Assembly: GCA_014860445.1 (NCBI GenBank)
Contig: JACZJT010000052.1
Span: 1 to 64,000 of the forward strand
Reading direction: 5' to 3'
Source of the DNA: Burkholderiales bacterium
Lineage (GTDB): Bacteria > Pseudomonadota > Gammaproteobacteria > Burkholderiales > SG8-39
Length of the DNA stretch: 64,000 nucleotides
The notes below the pieces were generated by a model. It did not search any database, had not been told where the DNA came from, and was given only the letters and a program-made list of their open reading frames with translations. This document shows positions 1 through 8,361 of the stretch, in pieces. Numbering within the stretch: the first letter of the stretch is position 1; the number at the start of each line of letters is the position of its first letter. A program made the position numbers and the translations under genes.

Positions 1-1149
1 TGGACCTGCCCCGCCACCGCCGCCGCCCGCCCCTGCGCCTGGAGTGCCGCCAGTAACTGAACCCAAACCATTCGGCGTATAGAGCGGCCATTCGATCGAA
101 ATTCCGACGCCGCCATTCTCGCCTGGCGTGGCGTCCTCACCGTCCGTTCCCGGCGAGCCCATCGTCCACGGGTACGGGTCGCCACCGACCTCCCCGCCGG
201 ACGCATTTCCGCCGGCACCGCCGACTCCGTCCCTGCCGTTGTGCCCTTGAATCGCGCCGTTGTTGAACAGGGTGAGAATGGTCCCGTCCGGGAACGGTGT
301 CGGTCCGACAGGCGAACCACCTGTTGATAGCGCGGGCGCCGAGGTGGACGATCCCTGGGTTGCCGCCGCGTCGATGGTGACGGTCATCGCAAGCGGTTGA
401 ACGCCGTTCCACCCCGAATCCAGCGCGACCGAGCGAAACTCAAATGGGGTTTCGGTGGACGTTGAGATGGTGACGTCCAGGACGTAGACGCCGCCGCCGG
501 ACCCGTCCCCGGCATCCACTTCGAAAACAAGATTGGGCAAGGCGCCGCCGCCGCCCAGGTTCAGCCCTTCGATAAAAACCGAACCGCGCCCACGGTACGC
601 TGGTGCGTTTCCTACCCCAACCGCGGCCTCGTAGGTCGGATCCGGGAGTTGGTCGTCGGCCCCGGTGTAGACGGTCATGCGGCGCCATTTCGTTGTCGCG
701 TCACTCGCTGCCCTGCTCTCGGGCGTCGAGCCAAGTGAGTGCGTCCATATAAGCGCGCCGTTATCCCAAATCCGCGTGATGCCGTTTATCGGGTTGTCGC
801 TTAGACCGATCAAAATGTCCATGTCGTAGTTGATCGTGGACGAGGTCGATTCGGTCCCGCCGCCGCCCTTGCCGCTTCGTTGCGTTGTTTCGGTAGTCGT
901 CGCCCGCCGGTCCGTGTTCCACCAGATTTGTCCGGCGATTCCAGCGGTTCCCAGGACGAAAGGAATACATTGGCCATATTCCCCGCCGGTCACGCGCAGG
1001 TCGGCCAGTTGTTGTTGATGCTGCCCGTCGACCTTCGTCGGGCCGGCCATTGCCCCGCCGATCATCGACCCTATGGCCCACCCCATTTGCGGACCAATGC
1101 CCACCATGGTCCCGAAAGCCGCACCTGCCGCCCCTAGAATTAGTTGCAT
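1..1149 (-). CDS. Phage tail-tip (host-specificity type) protein, partial
   Basis: The gene starts at an ATG that overlaps the TAA of the upstream peptidase gene (TAATG) and runs off the left edge, so the ORF track misses it. At least 383 residues are visible. The N-terminus is a short hydrophobic Gly/Ala segment (MQLILGAAGAAFGTMVGIG), as in tail-tip proteins encoded directly after NlpC/P60 in siphophages. It is followed by a mixed alpha/beta region, and beyond about residue 300 the sequence becomes Gly/Pro-rich and low in complexity. Position at the end of the tail operon suggests the tip or fibre-attachment protein that contacts the host. The exact family (lambda J-like or gene-transfer-agent megatron-like) cannot be settled from a fragment. 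Confidence 0.7.
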   Translation of the reverse strand, partial: MQLILGAAGAAFGTMVGIGPQMGWAIGSMIGGAMAGPTKVDGQHQQQLADLRVTGGEYGQCIPFVLGTAGIAGQIWWNTDRRATTTETTQRSGKGGGGTESTSSTINYDMDILIGLSDNPINGITRIWDNGALIWTHSLGSTPESRAASDATTKWRRMTVYTGADDQLPDPTYEAAVGVGNAPAYRGRGSVFIEGLNLGGGGALPNLVFEVDAGDGSGGGVYVLDVTISTSTETPFEFRSVALDSGWNGVQPLAMTVTIDAAATQGSSTSAPALSTGGSPVGPTPFPDGTILTLFNNGAIQGHNGRDGVGGAGGNASGGEVGGDPYPWTMGSPGTDGEDATPGENGGVGISIEWPLYTPNGLGSVTGGTPGAGAGGGGGGAGP

Positions 1150-1586
1150 TATTCGATTCCTGGTAAGCGGTACGCGGCGGCGAAACGCAAAATGCGGCTG
1201 AACATTAGACGCGTTTCAATTACGCGCGGTGGGTTGGCCTGATTCGAGGCATGGATAATCGACAGGCCCCCGTTTCGGTAGTCCCCGACGATGCCCAGGT
1301 GTTGCGGTTCGGCGTCCGTGATTGTCAGTACGGCATCGCCTGGCGCCATCTGCGAACGGGGGACCGGCGTCATGTGGACCGAACACCACTCAAGCATTGC
1401 CACCCCGTTGGCGCCTGGCGTATAGGCCGGTACATCGAAACTCGCGGCCACCAGGCCAAGGTCGCGCCCCAGGCAAATCAAAACACCGGAACAATCCAGG
1501 CCGACACCAGGCAACCGGCCCATGTGATGAAACGGGGTCCCAATGAAACCGCGCGCGGTGCGCACAACGTCCGTTCTAGTTGTCAT
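1149..1586 (-). CDS. NlpC/P60 (C40) tail-associated peptidase
   Basis: A 145-residue NlpC/P60 cysteine peptidase expected to open peptidoglycan during phage DNA entry. The catalytic Cys lies in LDCSGV (about residue 32), and His residues follow in HLGIVG and IIHA. I chose ATG 1586 (MTTRTDVVRTARG) instead of the longer track ORF because it overlaps the upstream stop as ATGA and begins right at the domain. The order DUF2460-DUF2163-NlpC/P60-tail tip is the standard distal-tail arrangement in Burkholderia-type siphophages and gene transfer agents. Confidence 0.9.
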   Translation of the reverse strand: MTTRTDVVRTARGFIGTPFHHMGRLPGVGLDCSGVLICLGRDLGLVAASFDVPAYTPGANGVAMLEWCSVHMTPVPRSQMAPGDAVLTITDAEPQHLGIVGDYRNGGLSIIHASNQANPPRVIETRLMFSRILRFAAAYRLPGIE

Positions 1587-2434
1587 ACGTCCGCCGCCGC
1601 CGCTGGTTTCGTTATGTCGTTGATCCCTTTTCGATGGGGTTCCCCGACGAAATTTAGAATGTTGTCGAACTTGGTAAGGCAATCCTCGTCCACGCGTTTT
1701 CTGCATCCCGCGATCGTGGTGTACGTGTCGTCGACTGCCACCGCACTCGGCAACGGCTTAACCAGGGTGAAGGCCCCGCCGACGAAAACTTTTACCTTTG
1801 CCTGGAACCCGGTGTTCAAACCGCTTGTGAAGGTGAGCTCCCCTTCGTCAAACCAGCCATCGGCCTCGGTGCGCCCCGCGTCCTGGAAGTTGGCGCTATC
1901 GGTCGCCGCGGTCACCGTCCCCGTGTACGTGAAGGCGGTCACGTCCTTTTTGCACTTGGTATCCCCCAACCGCGCGCGGCACGTTTTACTACTCGCGGAT
2001 CCAACCGGTTGCTGGAGGTATTGGCGCAGGTCGCGCAGTTCGGCAATGATGGTGTCACGCAGAAGTTGGAATTCCCCGACAGTCCCGGCCAGCAGAATGT
2101 CTACCCCCTGGCTTAAATCCATCCAGTTATAACGGAACACCGTGAACGCCGCGTTCCGCCACACCCCGCCCATCACCTCCGCGGTGGTGAACGTGGACCC
2201 GTCATGTAAGGTCGTCAATTCCAGATTGCCCACCGCCGCGGTCGCCGCAATAACAATGTCCGTGACCAGGAGGCCGGGGTCGGCCAAATACGCCACCCCG
2301 TCTATGGTGTCGTCAATGTCGTGTGAGGTGAAACCGAATACCACGCCATCCGTTCGGACAATTTTCATGGCCGTAGCGATGGTTTGCGAACGAGTAGCAA
2401 TGTGCGCGGCCAGGTCGGTCGGTATCGTTTTCAC
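1583..2434 (-). CDS. DUF2163 phage protein (distal tail)
   Basis: A 283-residue protein of the DUF2163 / phage BR0599 family, a distal tail (hub) component located between DUF2460 and the NlpC/P60 peptidase. Recognisable features are the N-terminal VKTIPTDLAAHIATRSQTIA stretch and Cys-containing segments in the second half (SSKTCRARLGDTKCKKDV; AGCRKRVDEDC), typical of the metal-binding region of the gene-transfer-agent hub homologue. The start is GTG 2434, which overlaps the upstream TGA as GTGA. The longer track ORF begins upstream inside the previous gene. Confidence 0.88.
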   Translation of the reverse strand: MKTIPTDLAAHIATRSQTIATAMKIVRTDGVVFGFTSHDIDDTIDGVAYLADPGLLVTDIVIAATAAVGNLELTTLHDGSTFTTAEVMGGVWRNAAFTVFRYNWMDLSQGVDILLAGTVGEFQLLRDTIIAELRDLRQYLQQPVGSASSKTCRARLGDTKCKKDVTAFTYTGTVTAATDSANFQDAGRTEADGWFDEGELTFTSGLNTGFQAKVKVFVGGAFTLVKPLPSAVAVDDTYTTIAGCRKRVDEDCLTKFDNILNFVGEPHRKGINDITKPAAAADV

Positions 2435-3012
2435 AGGCGGATTTCCACGATTGGGATGGCGGACCATTCGTATAATTTATATGCCACCCATTGCGGCAGC
2501 ATCCGGTCTATGTTGAACCGGCAGGGAATGTCGAACGTGCCGGTCCACCCCGTCGGGTTCGCCCCCGAGGTGCGCGTAACAATCCCGGTCGTCGTGTCCA
2601 CGGTGTAGACCCCTGTGCCGCCGACGACAAGGCCGACCTCGACCGGCTTGGATATTTTTTTCGGGGTCATCAGGGCGCCAAACGTATAAATTTTGTGCAT
2701 CTGCCAGGTGGTGTCCGCGACAATCTCCGTAAGCGCACCCTGGGCGCCGACTGCCGTGTAGTCGCTGAAATTCTTGAACCGGAACGCCTTGTGCATACCG
2801 GCGACCCCGTGGAAAAACGCGAGAAGATCGTCCAGTTGCGCCTGGGTGCGCACCCCGTAGGAAACATCGCCCTCGCAAAGCGGGTACGTCCAGTTTTGAT
2901 TGCGCACTTCCCCGCCGCCTTGGTTGCGAGCGATGCTGGTCGAGTACGCGGGGCCGAAGTGCGCCCCGGCCGAAATGGACTCGGGGAAGCGCGGTGTTTC
3001 GATGAAGTCCAT
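2431..3012 (-). CDS. DUF2460 (TIGR02217-type) distal tail protein
   Basis: A 193-residue protein of the DUF2460 family, which forms the distal tail ring in siphophages and gene transfer agents. It shows the family N-terminus (FIETPRFPESISAGA), the central WTYPLCEGDVSYGVRTQAQ block and the HKAFRFKNFSDYTA block. The ATG directly follows the tape-measure stop (TAAATG), so translation is coupled. Length and position are normal for the family. Confidence 0.92.
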   Translation of the reverse strand: MDFIETPRFPESISAGAHFGPAYSTSIARNQGGGEVRNQNWTYPLCEGDVSYGVRTQAQLDDLLAFFHGVAGMHKAFRFKNFSDYTAVGAQGALTEIVADTTWQMHKIYTFGALMTPKKISKPVEVGLVVGGTGVYTVDTTTGIVTRTSGANPTGWTGTFDIPCRFNIDRMLPQWVAYKLYEWSAIPIVEIRL

Positions 3013-5574
3013 TTAGTTGTTCCTCGACATAGCGCGGCGCACGCCCTCGCCAGCGGCCGCCGCAATTTGGCTTTGCGAGCGCCGATCCGCCGCGCCGGTG
3101 ATGTGGAAAACATTGGTTACGGAAATGCCGCCACCGCCACCGCCGTTTGGAACGATATTGCCGGAGGAGCTCGGTATGAAAAGTTCCGGACCGCGTTCGC
3201 CAACGATGTACGGTGCGCCCTTGCTCACCGGCCCGCCGTCGGCCATGAAAAACGCGTCGGCCACGGGCGCAGCCGCCTGGGTCGAGGGTCCGAAGATATT
3301 GCCCAACAGGGAGCTAAACCCGCCCGCGTTGCTCCCCATGGCGTTGGCCATCGGCCCCAGGATGGCTTGCTTGATGGCAATGCGGGTGATGTCCGCGATA
3401 ATCGAGGTCGCCAGCGATTTGAAATCCAGCTTGCCGGTCTGGGTGAATTCAACCAGGGCGTCCTCCATGTTTTTGAAGGCGCCTGTAAATAGGTCCTGGG
3501 TTTGCTTGGCTACATCACGCGATTCGTCGTAGTAGTTGCGCAATGCCTCCGAGGCGCCGTTGGACCATTCACCCTGACTAGCGGTAATTGCCGCGGTGCG
3601 CTCCGTGTATGCGGCGATTTCCTTTGAGTATGTGTCCCTGGCGATTGCCAGATATTTGTCGTATTGGTCCGGGGTGATTTGGTTATTGCGACGATCCCGC
3701 GCCAAGGATTGTTCCTGCGCGGTTTGCTTGTCCTCGATCGCGTTTATGCCACCTTGCTGCGTTCGAAAATTTTCGCCTTTCCCGATGCCCGCGATCTCTC
3801 GTGCGTTTTGTTTTGCGATGGTGCTTAGGTAAGATGCCGCCGCCTCCTGGGCATCGAAGTACGCGCGGGCGACCTTGGTGATCGCCGCGGCGTCCTCGAT
3901 GGCATTGATGGTGAGGTTGGCTGAACTGTCCCGGCGAACCTTGGCAAGTTGCCCCTCCACCTCCAGGATGGCCCGATCGTTGTCGATCTTTTCCTTGCCG
4001 GATAATTTTTCCTGGCCAAGCCTTGTAATCTGATCCTGGAGCGCCTTTTCCTGTTCCGCGCTATTCAGGTTGAGGTATTGCAACTTTGCCGCGTAATAGT
4101 CGGCGTCGTTGACGAGCCCCGCCGCGCGCTGCGCTTGCATGATGCGCTCGGCGTTAGCATATATCCCGATGGTGAGTTCGCTGCCCTTTTTAATCTGAGC
4201 CAGGTCATAGGCCAGTTGGGCCTTGGCCTCGGCGGCGGCTGCGGCTGCCGCTGCCTTGCTGTTTTGCGCCCCCTCGAAATCCAGCTTGGGCCTGGAATTA
4301 GGCGGCGCCTTCGTGAACCCGAACCCCTCGGCATTCTTTTTTTCACGTTCGGCAATGCGCGCCTCGAGGAGCGAACCGGCGGTCGGCCGCGCCAGGGTAG
4401 CGTCTATATCGGCCTTGGCCTCTGCCAATGCCGCAGCGGCGAGCTTTAGTTCGCCTCGAAACAGGAAAGACTTGGCCGCCTCATATCCCCCGATGGACTT
4501 GCCGACCACTTGAAAGCTGCGCGTAACGCCGTCGAACATATCAATAAGGAAGGCGATCGAGCGCGCCGCGCCGTAGGCGAAGTCTTGAATATCCGTGCTG
4601 TTTTTGAGCCCTTTGGTGCCTGCGTCCACCCCGGCAATTCCCTTGACCATATCCAGGAGCGCGGCGGTGAGGTCGTTGTACGCCGGGAGCATTTCCGCAG
4701 CGATGGCCTGGGCGTAAAGCCCGATCTGCGCGTGCAGCTTTTTTTGATGGTCGGAATATTCGTCGGCCAGGCGTATCTGCTCGGAGGTAAGGATGACCTG
4801 CCGGCCACCCTCCGCGGCGAGCTCCTTGAGGAACGGGAGCATTTCTGCCCCGGACTTCCCAAACAAAGCGACAGCCACCGCCGTTTTTTGGGTTCCGTCC
4901 TGGAACCCCTCCAGCGCCTTGGCGATCGTTTCAAACTGATCGGCAGGCGCCAGGGTTTTGAATTCTGCCAGGTCGAGCCCCAAGGCCTTGATTGCGGCCC
5001 CTGCGGCCTTGGAATCGTCGTCTACCCCTGTCAGCCCCTTCGTGAGTTTGACGGAGGCCGCAGTGAGCGTTTCCATGCTGCTGCCACCCACCGCAGCGGA
5101 AACGGCCAGGGAGGCGAAGTTTTCCGCCGTGTCCCCGACTTTTTCCGCCATGTCCTGAAAGTCGCCGGCCTTTTTTACCAATTGGTCGAACGCCGCCGCG
5201 GCCCCTATTACCCCGGTGACCGCCGCGGCACCAAGCATAAGAAACCCGGCCTTGAGCTGCCCGGTCGTCTTAATCCATTCCTTTTGCCCGTCGATGGACT
5301 TCATCGCTGCGCGCGCGCCGGCGAGTTGCGCATCGGTGGCCCCGCGTAGGCCTAATCCAAGCAATTCCGCCTCCCGCGCGGACTTGCCCGTGGTTACCGA
5401 TTGGACGGCCAGCGCGCGCACGTACCGGTCGATCGACGCGCTGCTGCTTTTGGTCACGTTGGCCGTGGCTACGCCAAGGCTCCCGATCGAACGCTTGGCC
5501 TCCTCGATGCCGGCCTTGAGTTTCGTGGCATCCGCAGATACCTCGATCACGCCTCGCCCAATTACGTCGGTCAT
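3013..5574 (-). CDS. Tail tape measure protein
   Basis: An 853-residue tape-measure protein that sets tail length and is ejected during infection. It is rich in Ala, Lys and Glu with long predicted helices. Hydrophobic stretches lie near residues 110-125, and a coiled-coil-like, Ala-rich section (KAAAAAAAAEAKAQLAYDLA) lies near residue 440. The C-terminal part (FTGAFKNMEDALVEFTQTGK and following) matches the conserved C-terminal domain of lambda-H-like proteins. The ATG overlaps the stop of the tail-chaperone extension (ATGA). The modest length implies a short tail, by analogy with other siphophages. Confidence 0.95.
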   Translation of the reverse strand: MTDVIGRGVIEVSADATKLKAGIEEAKRSIGSLGVATANVTKSSSASIDRYVRALAVQSVTTGKSAREAELLGLGLRGATDAQLAGARAAMKSIDGQKEWIKTTGQLKAGFLMLGAAAVTGVIGAAAAFDQLVKKAGDFQDMAEKVGDTAENFASLAVSAAVGGSSMETLTAASVKLTKGLTGVDDDSKAAGAAIKALGLDLAEFKTLAPADQFETIAKALEGFQDGTQKTAVAVALFGKSGAEMLPFLKELAAEGGRQVILTSEQIRLADEYSDHQKKLHAQIGLYAQAIAAEMLPAYNDLTAALLDMVKGIAGVDAGTKGLKNSTDIQDFAYGAARSIAFLIDMFDGVTRSFQVVGKSIGGYEAAKSFLFRGELKLAAAALAEAKADIDATLARPTAGSLLEARIAEREKKNAEGFGFTKAPPNSRPKLDFEGAQNSKAAAAAAAAEAKAQLAYDLAQIKKGSELTIGIYANAERIMQAQRAAGLVNDADYYAAKLQYLNLNSAEQEKALQDQITRLGQEKLSGKEKIDNDRAILEVEGQLAKVRRDSSANLTINAIEDAAAITKVARAYFDAQEAAASYLSTIAKQNAREIAGIGKGENFRTQQGGINAIEDKQTAQEQSLARDRRNNQITPDQYDKYLAIARDTYSKEIAAYTERTAAITASQGEWSNGASEALRNYYDESRDVAKQTQDLFTGAFKNMEDALVEFTQTGKLDFKSLATSIIADITRIAIKQAILGPMANAMGSNAGGFSSLLGNIFGPSTQAAAPVADAFFMADGGPVSKGAPYIVGERGPELFIPSSSGNIVPNGGGGGGISVTNVFHITGAADRRSQSQIAAAAGEGVRRAMSRNN

Positions 5575-5882
5575 TTTTTCCTCATCAACGAAAGCGCGGC
5601 ATCTTCCATTACGCGTACCTGGTCGAACACTTCGCGCCTATCCCCAGGGAGAACCCCGGCCATGCGCATCACCATAGGCAGCGCCGCGTAATCCAGCCCG
5701 GTTGCGCCCACATAGCCGACCCGCCATTGCGTACTCATGGCAATGAACACGTCCACCGCCATCGCGTTGTCTGGCCAAATCTGTGTCGCATCGCCCCCTG
5801 CCTCGTCTACCGTCAATCCCCAGGACGCGGCTTCGGCCGCGCTCGGCCCGGGCGAATACAAGGCGACCGAGGCGGCTTTCAG
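5571..5882 (-). CDS. Tail chaperone -1 frameshift extension (T-like, DUF1799-like)
   Basis: This frame is read after a -1 slip at the A AAA AAC heptamer at the end of the upstream chaperone gene. The new frame starts LKAASVALYSPGPSAAEAA and runs to a TGA overlapping the tape-measure ATG, giving a G-T-like fusion of about 206 residues. The track ORF (5571-5861, a TTG start) is only part of this frame and has no good ribosome site. The sequence (WGLTVDEAGGD, FIAMSTQWR) resembles small DUF1799-type phage proteins. Tail assembly chaperones use the fused minor product to recruit the tape measure. Confidence 0.8.
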   Translation of the reverse strand: MKAASVALYSPGPSAAEAASWGLTVDEAGGDATQIWPDNAMAVDVFIAMSTQWRVGYVGATGLDYAALPMVMRMAGVLPGDRREVFDQVRVMEDAALSLMRKK

Positions 5883-6190
5883 TTTTTTAGTTTGGCCTGG
5901 ACAAGCTCGTTGATGTAGGTCCGATAGGTGGCCAGCGCCACACCGATGTAGTTCTCTAGCAACAGATCCACGTTGGCCCGGTTGTATTCATCCTCCAGAT
6001 CCCAGCCCTCCACCATTTCCATGAAGGAATCCGCGTCGTTTTTGTCCGTGCGCGATGCTATCCATGTGTCTAAGGCGGTTTTTGTGCGGTGTTTGAAAGT
6101 GAATTGCACCGGAACGGGGTCAGCGCCCGCGATGGGAATTCCCACTTCCGCCGCGAACGTGGGATTTGCTACGAGCTTGAGCTTTGCCAT
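5879..6190 (-). CDS. Tail assembly chaperone (G-like)
   Basis: A 103-residue cytoplasmic tail assembly chaperone. Visible parts are a beta-rich N-terminus (LKLVANPTFAAEVGIPIAG; PVQFTFKHRTKTAL) and an acidic helical C-terminus (MEMVEGWDLEDEYNRANV) common to phage tail chaperones. It lies between tail tube and tape measure as in lambda G, begins at an ATG overlapping the tail-tube stop (TAATG), and ends in a perfect slippery heptamer. It therefore yields both the short protein and the fused product. Confidence 0.88.
   Translation of the reverse strand: MAKLKLVANPTFAAEVGIPIAGADPVPVQFTFKHRTKTALDTWIASRTDKNDADSFMEMVEGWDLEDEYNRANVDLLLENYIGVALATYRTYINELVQAKLKN
5882..5888 (-). promoter_or_regulatory. 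Programmed -1 ribosomal frameshift site (A AAA AAC)
   Basis: On the minus strand the chaperone gene ends CTA AAA AAC TGA. The heptamer A AAA AAC is in the correct zero-frame phase for tandem -1 slippage, and the -1 frame is open for 103 further codons. This exactly parallels lambda G/GT. Confidence 0.88.
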
Positions 6191-6840
6191 TACGGCGCGC
6201 CGTAACGCACGGGCTCGGCCAGCAACGAAAGGGTGACCTCGACGGCCATGATTTCGTTGACGGTGAGCGACGGGGTTTTGTTCAGGCTGATGTAGGCGTT
6301 GTAAAGCAGCACCGCGCCCGAGGGCAGCGTGATCTTGACAGCGCGCGGCAGCCGGTCATCGTTCGCCTCGGCAGCAAGTATGTAACCGGCGAGCGTGGGA
6401 TCGTCCGCGATGCTGAAAGCCAGGCCCGCCGCGTTCTTGAACGTCGGGATGCGCTTTTTGGCGTCGGCTTCGAGCAGTTGATAATCCAGGAACTGCTGCT
6501 CCCCGCCGCTGCTGCTGCTGGACAGAATTTGCGAAAGTTGCGTCCAGGTCAAGATTTCCCGGATGGTGCCCGCCCCACTTGCCGCCGGGTAGATCGACGT
6601 CAAGGTGGTGTCAATGCCAACCAGGGGAATGTCGTCCGCGGCCGGAGTCCCCGCCTTCACGATTTTGTCCGTTAGGCGCGTCCACGCCGAGGTGACCTCC
6701 ATGAAGTCGCCGGCTGCGATCGAGTGACCGACCGCAAGGGAGGCGATGCCGGGATTGGCGTTGCTGATGCCGGTCATGGCTTTGGCTGCGCCATACGTTG
6801 CCGCAATTGCTACTGTGGAACCATTCGGAAGCGAGATCAT
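6190..6840 (-). CDS. Major tail tube protein
   Basis: A 216-residue protein at the tail-tube position, with a beta-rich sequence (DFMEVTSAWTRLTDK; TIREILTWTQLSQILSSSS; AVKITLPSGAVLLYNAYIS) as in lambda V/HK97-type tube proteins. It is preceded by a good ribosome site (GAAAGGAAAT before the ATG) and by a hairpin terminator, which suggests its own strong expression. The next gene overlaps its stop. The family assignment rests largely on gene order. Confidence 0.8.
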   Translation of the reverse strand: MISLPNGSTVAIAATYGAAKAMTGISNANPGIASLAVGHSIAAGDFMEVTSAWTRLTDKIVKAGTPAADDIPLVGIDTTLTSIYPAASGAGTIREILTWTQLSQILSSSSSGGEQQFLDYQLLEADAKKRIPTFKNAAGLAFSIADDPTLAGYILAAEANDDRLPRAVKITLPSGAVLLYNAYISLNKTPSLTVNEIMAVEVTLSLLAEPVRYGAP

Positions 6841-6864
6841 TCGGATTTCCTTTCAAGAGGGACA

Positions 6865-6890
6865 TAAAAAAAGCCGCCAACGAGGCGGCC
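6865..6890 (-). terminator. Intrinsic terminator between tail terminator and tail tube genes
   Basis: On the minus strand GCCGCC-TCGTT-GGCGGC is followed by seven T. It sits inside the tail operon, 25 bp before the tail-tube ATG, and may set the ratio of tube protein to the upstream connector genes. Confidence 0.8.
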
Positions 6891-6921
6891 TGTGCTTTGC
6901 ACAGAAAGGGCGATGAAAAGC

Positions 6922-7308
6922 TCAGGTCCAGAAACTAAAGTCCTGCATCGTTCCGCGCAGTTTCGTGTCGGCTTCGTAGACGGCAATCGGTGCGCCATCC
7001 ACCGTGGTCTGCAGCGCGGTGAGTCCGCGCAGTGCATCCTCCACCTGCTTTGCCAGGGCCGAGGCCTGGCCACGCGTGTCGGCCCATACGTTGATCTGGA
7101 TGCGGGCGTTTGCTTTGTCCGGGTAGAGCGCCACCGGTGGCGATCCGGATTGAACCAGCGCACCCTGCGCGAGAAAATTCACCGCCCTCCCGCCCACCTG
7201 CTGGTAGGTGATATAGGGGCGCGCGGTCAAATCGGGCGCAATGTCCGGGAAAACGCGGTTGGCGACGAGCGCCTTCAACGCGCCAAAAACCGCGGACTCG
7301 ACGCTCAC
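6922..7308 (-). CDS. DUF3168 tail terminator/completion protein
   Basis: A 128-residue DUF3168 protein. Family features are the N-terminus MSVESAVFGALKALVANRVFP, the RPYITYQQVGG block and the ARIQINVWADTRGQASALA strand-helix. Members cap the tail tube and join it to the head (lambda U-like). The GTG start overlaps the stop of the HK97-gp10-like gene (GTGA). The gene ends just before the intrinsic terminator. Confidence 0.9.
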   Translation of the reverse strand: MSVESAVFGALKALVANRVFPDIAPDLTARPYITYQQVGGRAVNFLAQGALVQSGSPPVALYPDKANARIQINVWADTRGQASALAKQVEDALRGLTALQTTVDGAPIAVYEADTKLRGTMQDFSFWT

Positions 7309-7751
7309 AATCGTTCCCCTTCCTTTTCGCGCAGAATCTTAGCCATGCGTTCCCGAGCGGCTTCGACGACGTGCCCGTTCATATTGACCCAGGCCGGGCG
7401 CATGAACGGGTGCGCGTTCGCCCTGCTGGTCCCGTACTCGACCATGAACCCGTAAGGACATTTTTTGTGATTCCAGGAAATATCATAGACGGCATATGCG
7501 TCGCGGCTTTTGCTTTTCGAGTAGACCTGGTAGATCGACGCTTTGAGCGTGCCCGCGGGAAAGTAGTATTTTTTGTGTGTCCCGTAGAACCAATGCCCCT
7601 TCTCGGCAACCGGCGCGTTCACGCGCGCTTCGTCGTAAAAGAGTTGCGCCATTGCCTGAGCGCCGCCCCGGATGACATATTTGTTCATGTGCTGCGCAAA
7701 GCCGTCCAGCCCTTCGTTTAACTCGCGCAAATCAGTTTTGAGGTTGAACAT
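7305..7751 (-). CDS. HK97 gp10-like minor head-tail protein
   Basis: A 148-residue member of the HK97 gp10 family. The C-terminal motif YGFMVEYGTSRANAHPFMRP is diagnostic, and the central block has KGHWFYGTHKKYYF. It acts at the head-tail junction. I took ATG 7751 (MFNLKTDLREL), since the longer track ORF extends through the head-closure gene in another frame. Only two bases separate it from the upstream gene. Confidence 0.92.
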   Translation of the reverse strand: MFNLKTDLRELNEGLDGFAQHMNKYVIRGGAQAMAQLFYDEARVNAPVAEKGHWFYGTHKKYYFPAGTLKASIYQVYSKSKSRDAYAVYDISWNHKKCPYGFMVEYGTSRANAHPFMRPAWVNMNGHVVEAARERMAKILREKEGERL

Positions 7752-7753
7752 GG

Positions 7754-8089
7754 TCACGCCTTTCGGGTGCACATCAGCACGAGCTGCTTGCGGTCTTGGC
7801 CGAGGACGGATTCGACGTTGTAGACGGTCAGCGGCACCGGCGGAGATCCGGTCCAGCCGTGAACCACGCGCATGGCCGGTACGATGCCGGGCATATAGCG
7901 GGTCGTGATTTTGGTTTGGGCCGAGGCCTGCGTCGCACCGGCGGCGACGTACTCGCGCCCGGTGATGTCCACAACGCCGGCCCATAGCGTCGCGACGTCG
8001 GTCCAGCCCGCGACCATCTCGCCGTTCGCATCCTGTGTCGTCCCGGGCGCCTGGATGGTAACGCGCTCGTTCATGCTCCCAGCCCTCAT
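7754..8089 (-). CDS. Phage head closure protein (SPP1 gp16-like)
   Basis: A 111-residue head closure protein (phage head-tail joining family). It carries the typical MRAGSMNERVTIQAPGTTQD start, WTDVATLWAGVVDITGREYV centre and a C-terminus ending in VYNVESVLGQDRKQLVLMCT. The ATG overlaps the stop of the small upstream ORF (ATGA). Length, order and sequence agree with the family. Confidence 0.93.
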   Translation of the reverse strand: MRAGSMNERVTIQAPGTTQDANGEMVAGWTDVATLWAGVVDITGREYVAAGATQASAQTKITTRYMPGIVPAMRVVHGWTGSPPVPLTVYNVESVLGQDRKQLVLMCTRKA

Positions 8090-8361
8090 GCGCTCAGCTC
8101 CAATTGGTTGCGATCCACGGCTCGGGCGTGAAGGCGCTGGCCATTGAGTTCACCGGCCAATGGCTTCAACTTGAAAGACTGGATGGCACTGCCAGGGAAG
8201 CGGTTGACCACGCGCACGCGCCCGGTTTCGTGCGCGAAGCGGATCAGTTCGATTCTCTCAAGCGTCAGGCTCGGCGCGCCGCCAATGCAGACAACCGTTT
8301 CGCCTACCCTTGCGCGCCTGATGATGCCTGTAGCGGCTAGGCAACTTTTCCAGGAGGAGGT
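8086..8361 (-). CDS. Small ORF without a canonical start, in frame after the connector gene
   Basis: Between the connector stop and the head-closure start lies an open frame of about 91 codons ending in a TGA that overlaps the next ATG. It is in the same frame as the connector gene, directly after its TGA. The sequence looks protein-like (VGETVVCIGGAPSLTLERIE; VRVVNRFPGSAIQSFKLKPL), but no ATG, GTG or TTG occurs in its first half. Expression would need stop readthrough, an ATC/ATT start, or correction of a frameshift: an ATG overlapping the connector stop opens the frame one base away. I do not recognise the family. Confidence 0.4.
   Translation of the reverse strand, partial: TSSWKSCLAATGIIRRARVGETVVCIGGAPSLTLERIELIRFAHETGRVRVVNRFPGSAIQSFKLKPLAGELNGQRLHARAVDRNQLELSA

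Noticed and set aside
1251-3532. Plus-strand ORFs of 100-330 codons in the tail region
   Set aside because: They are shadows of the DUF2163, DUF2460 and tape-measure genes, whose families and overlaps are clear on the minus strand.
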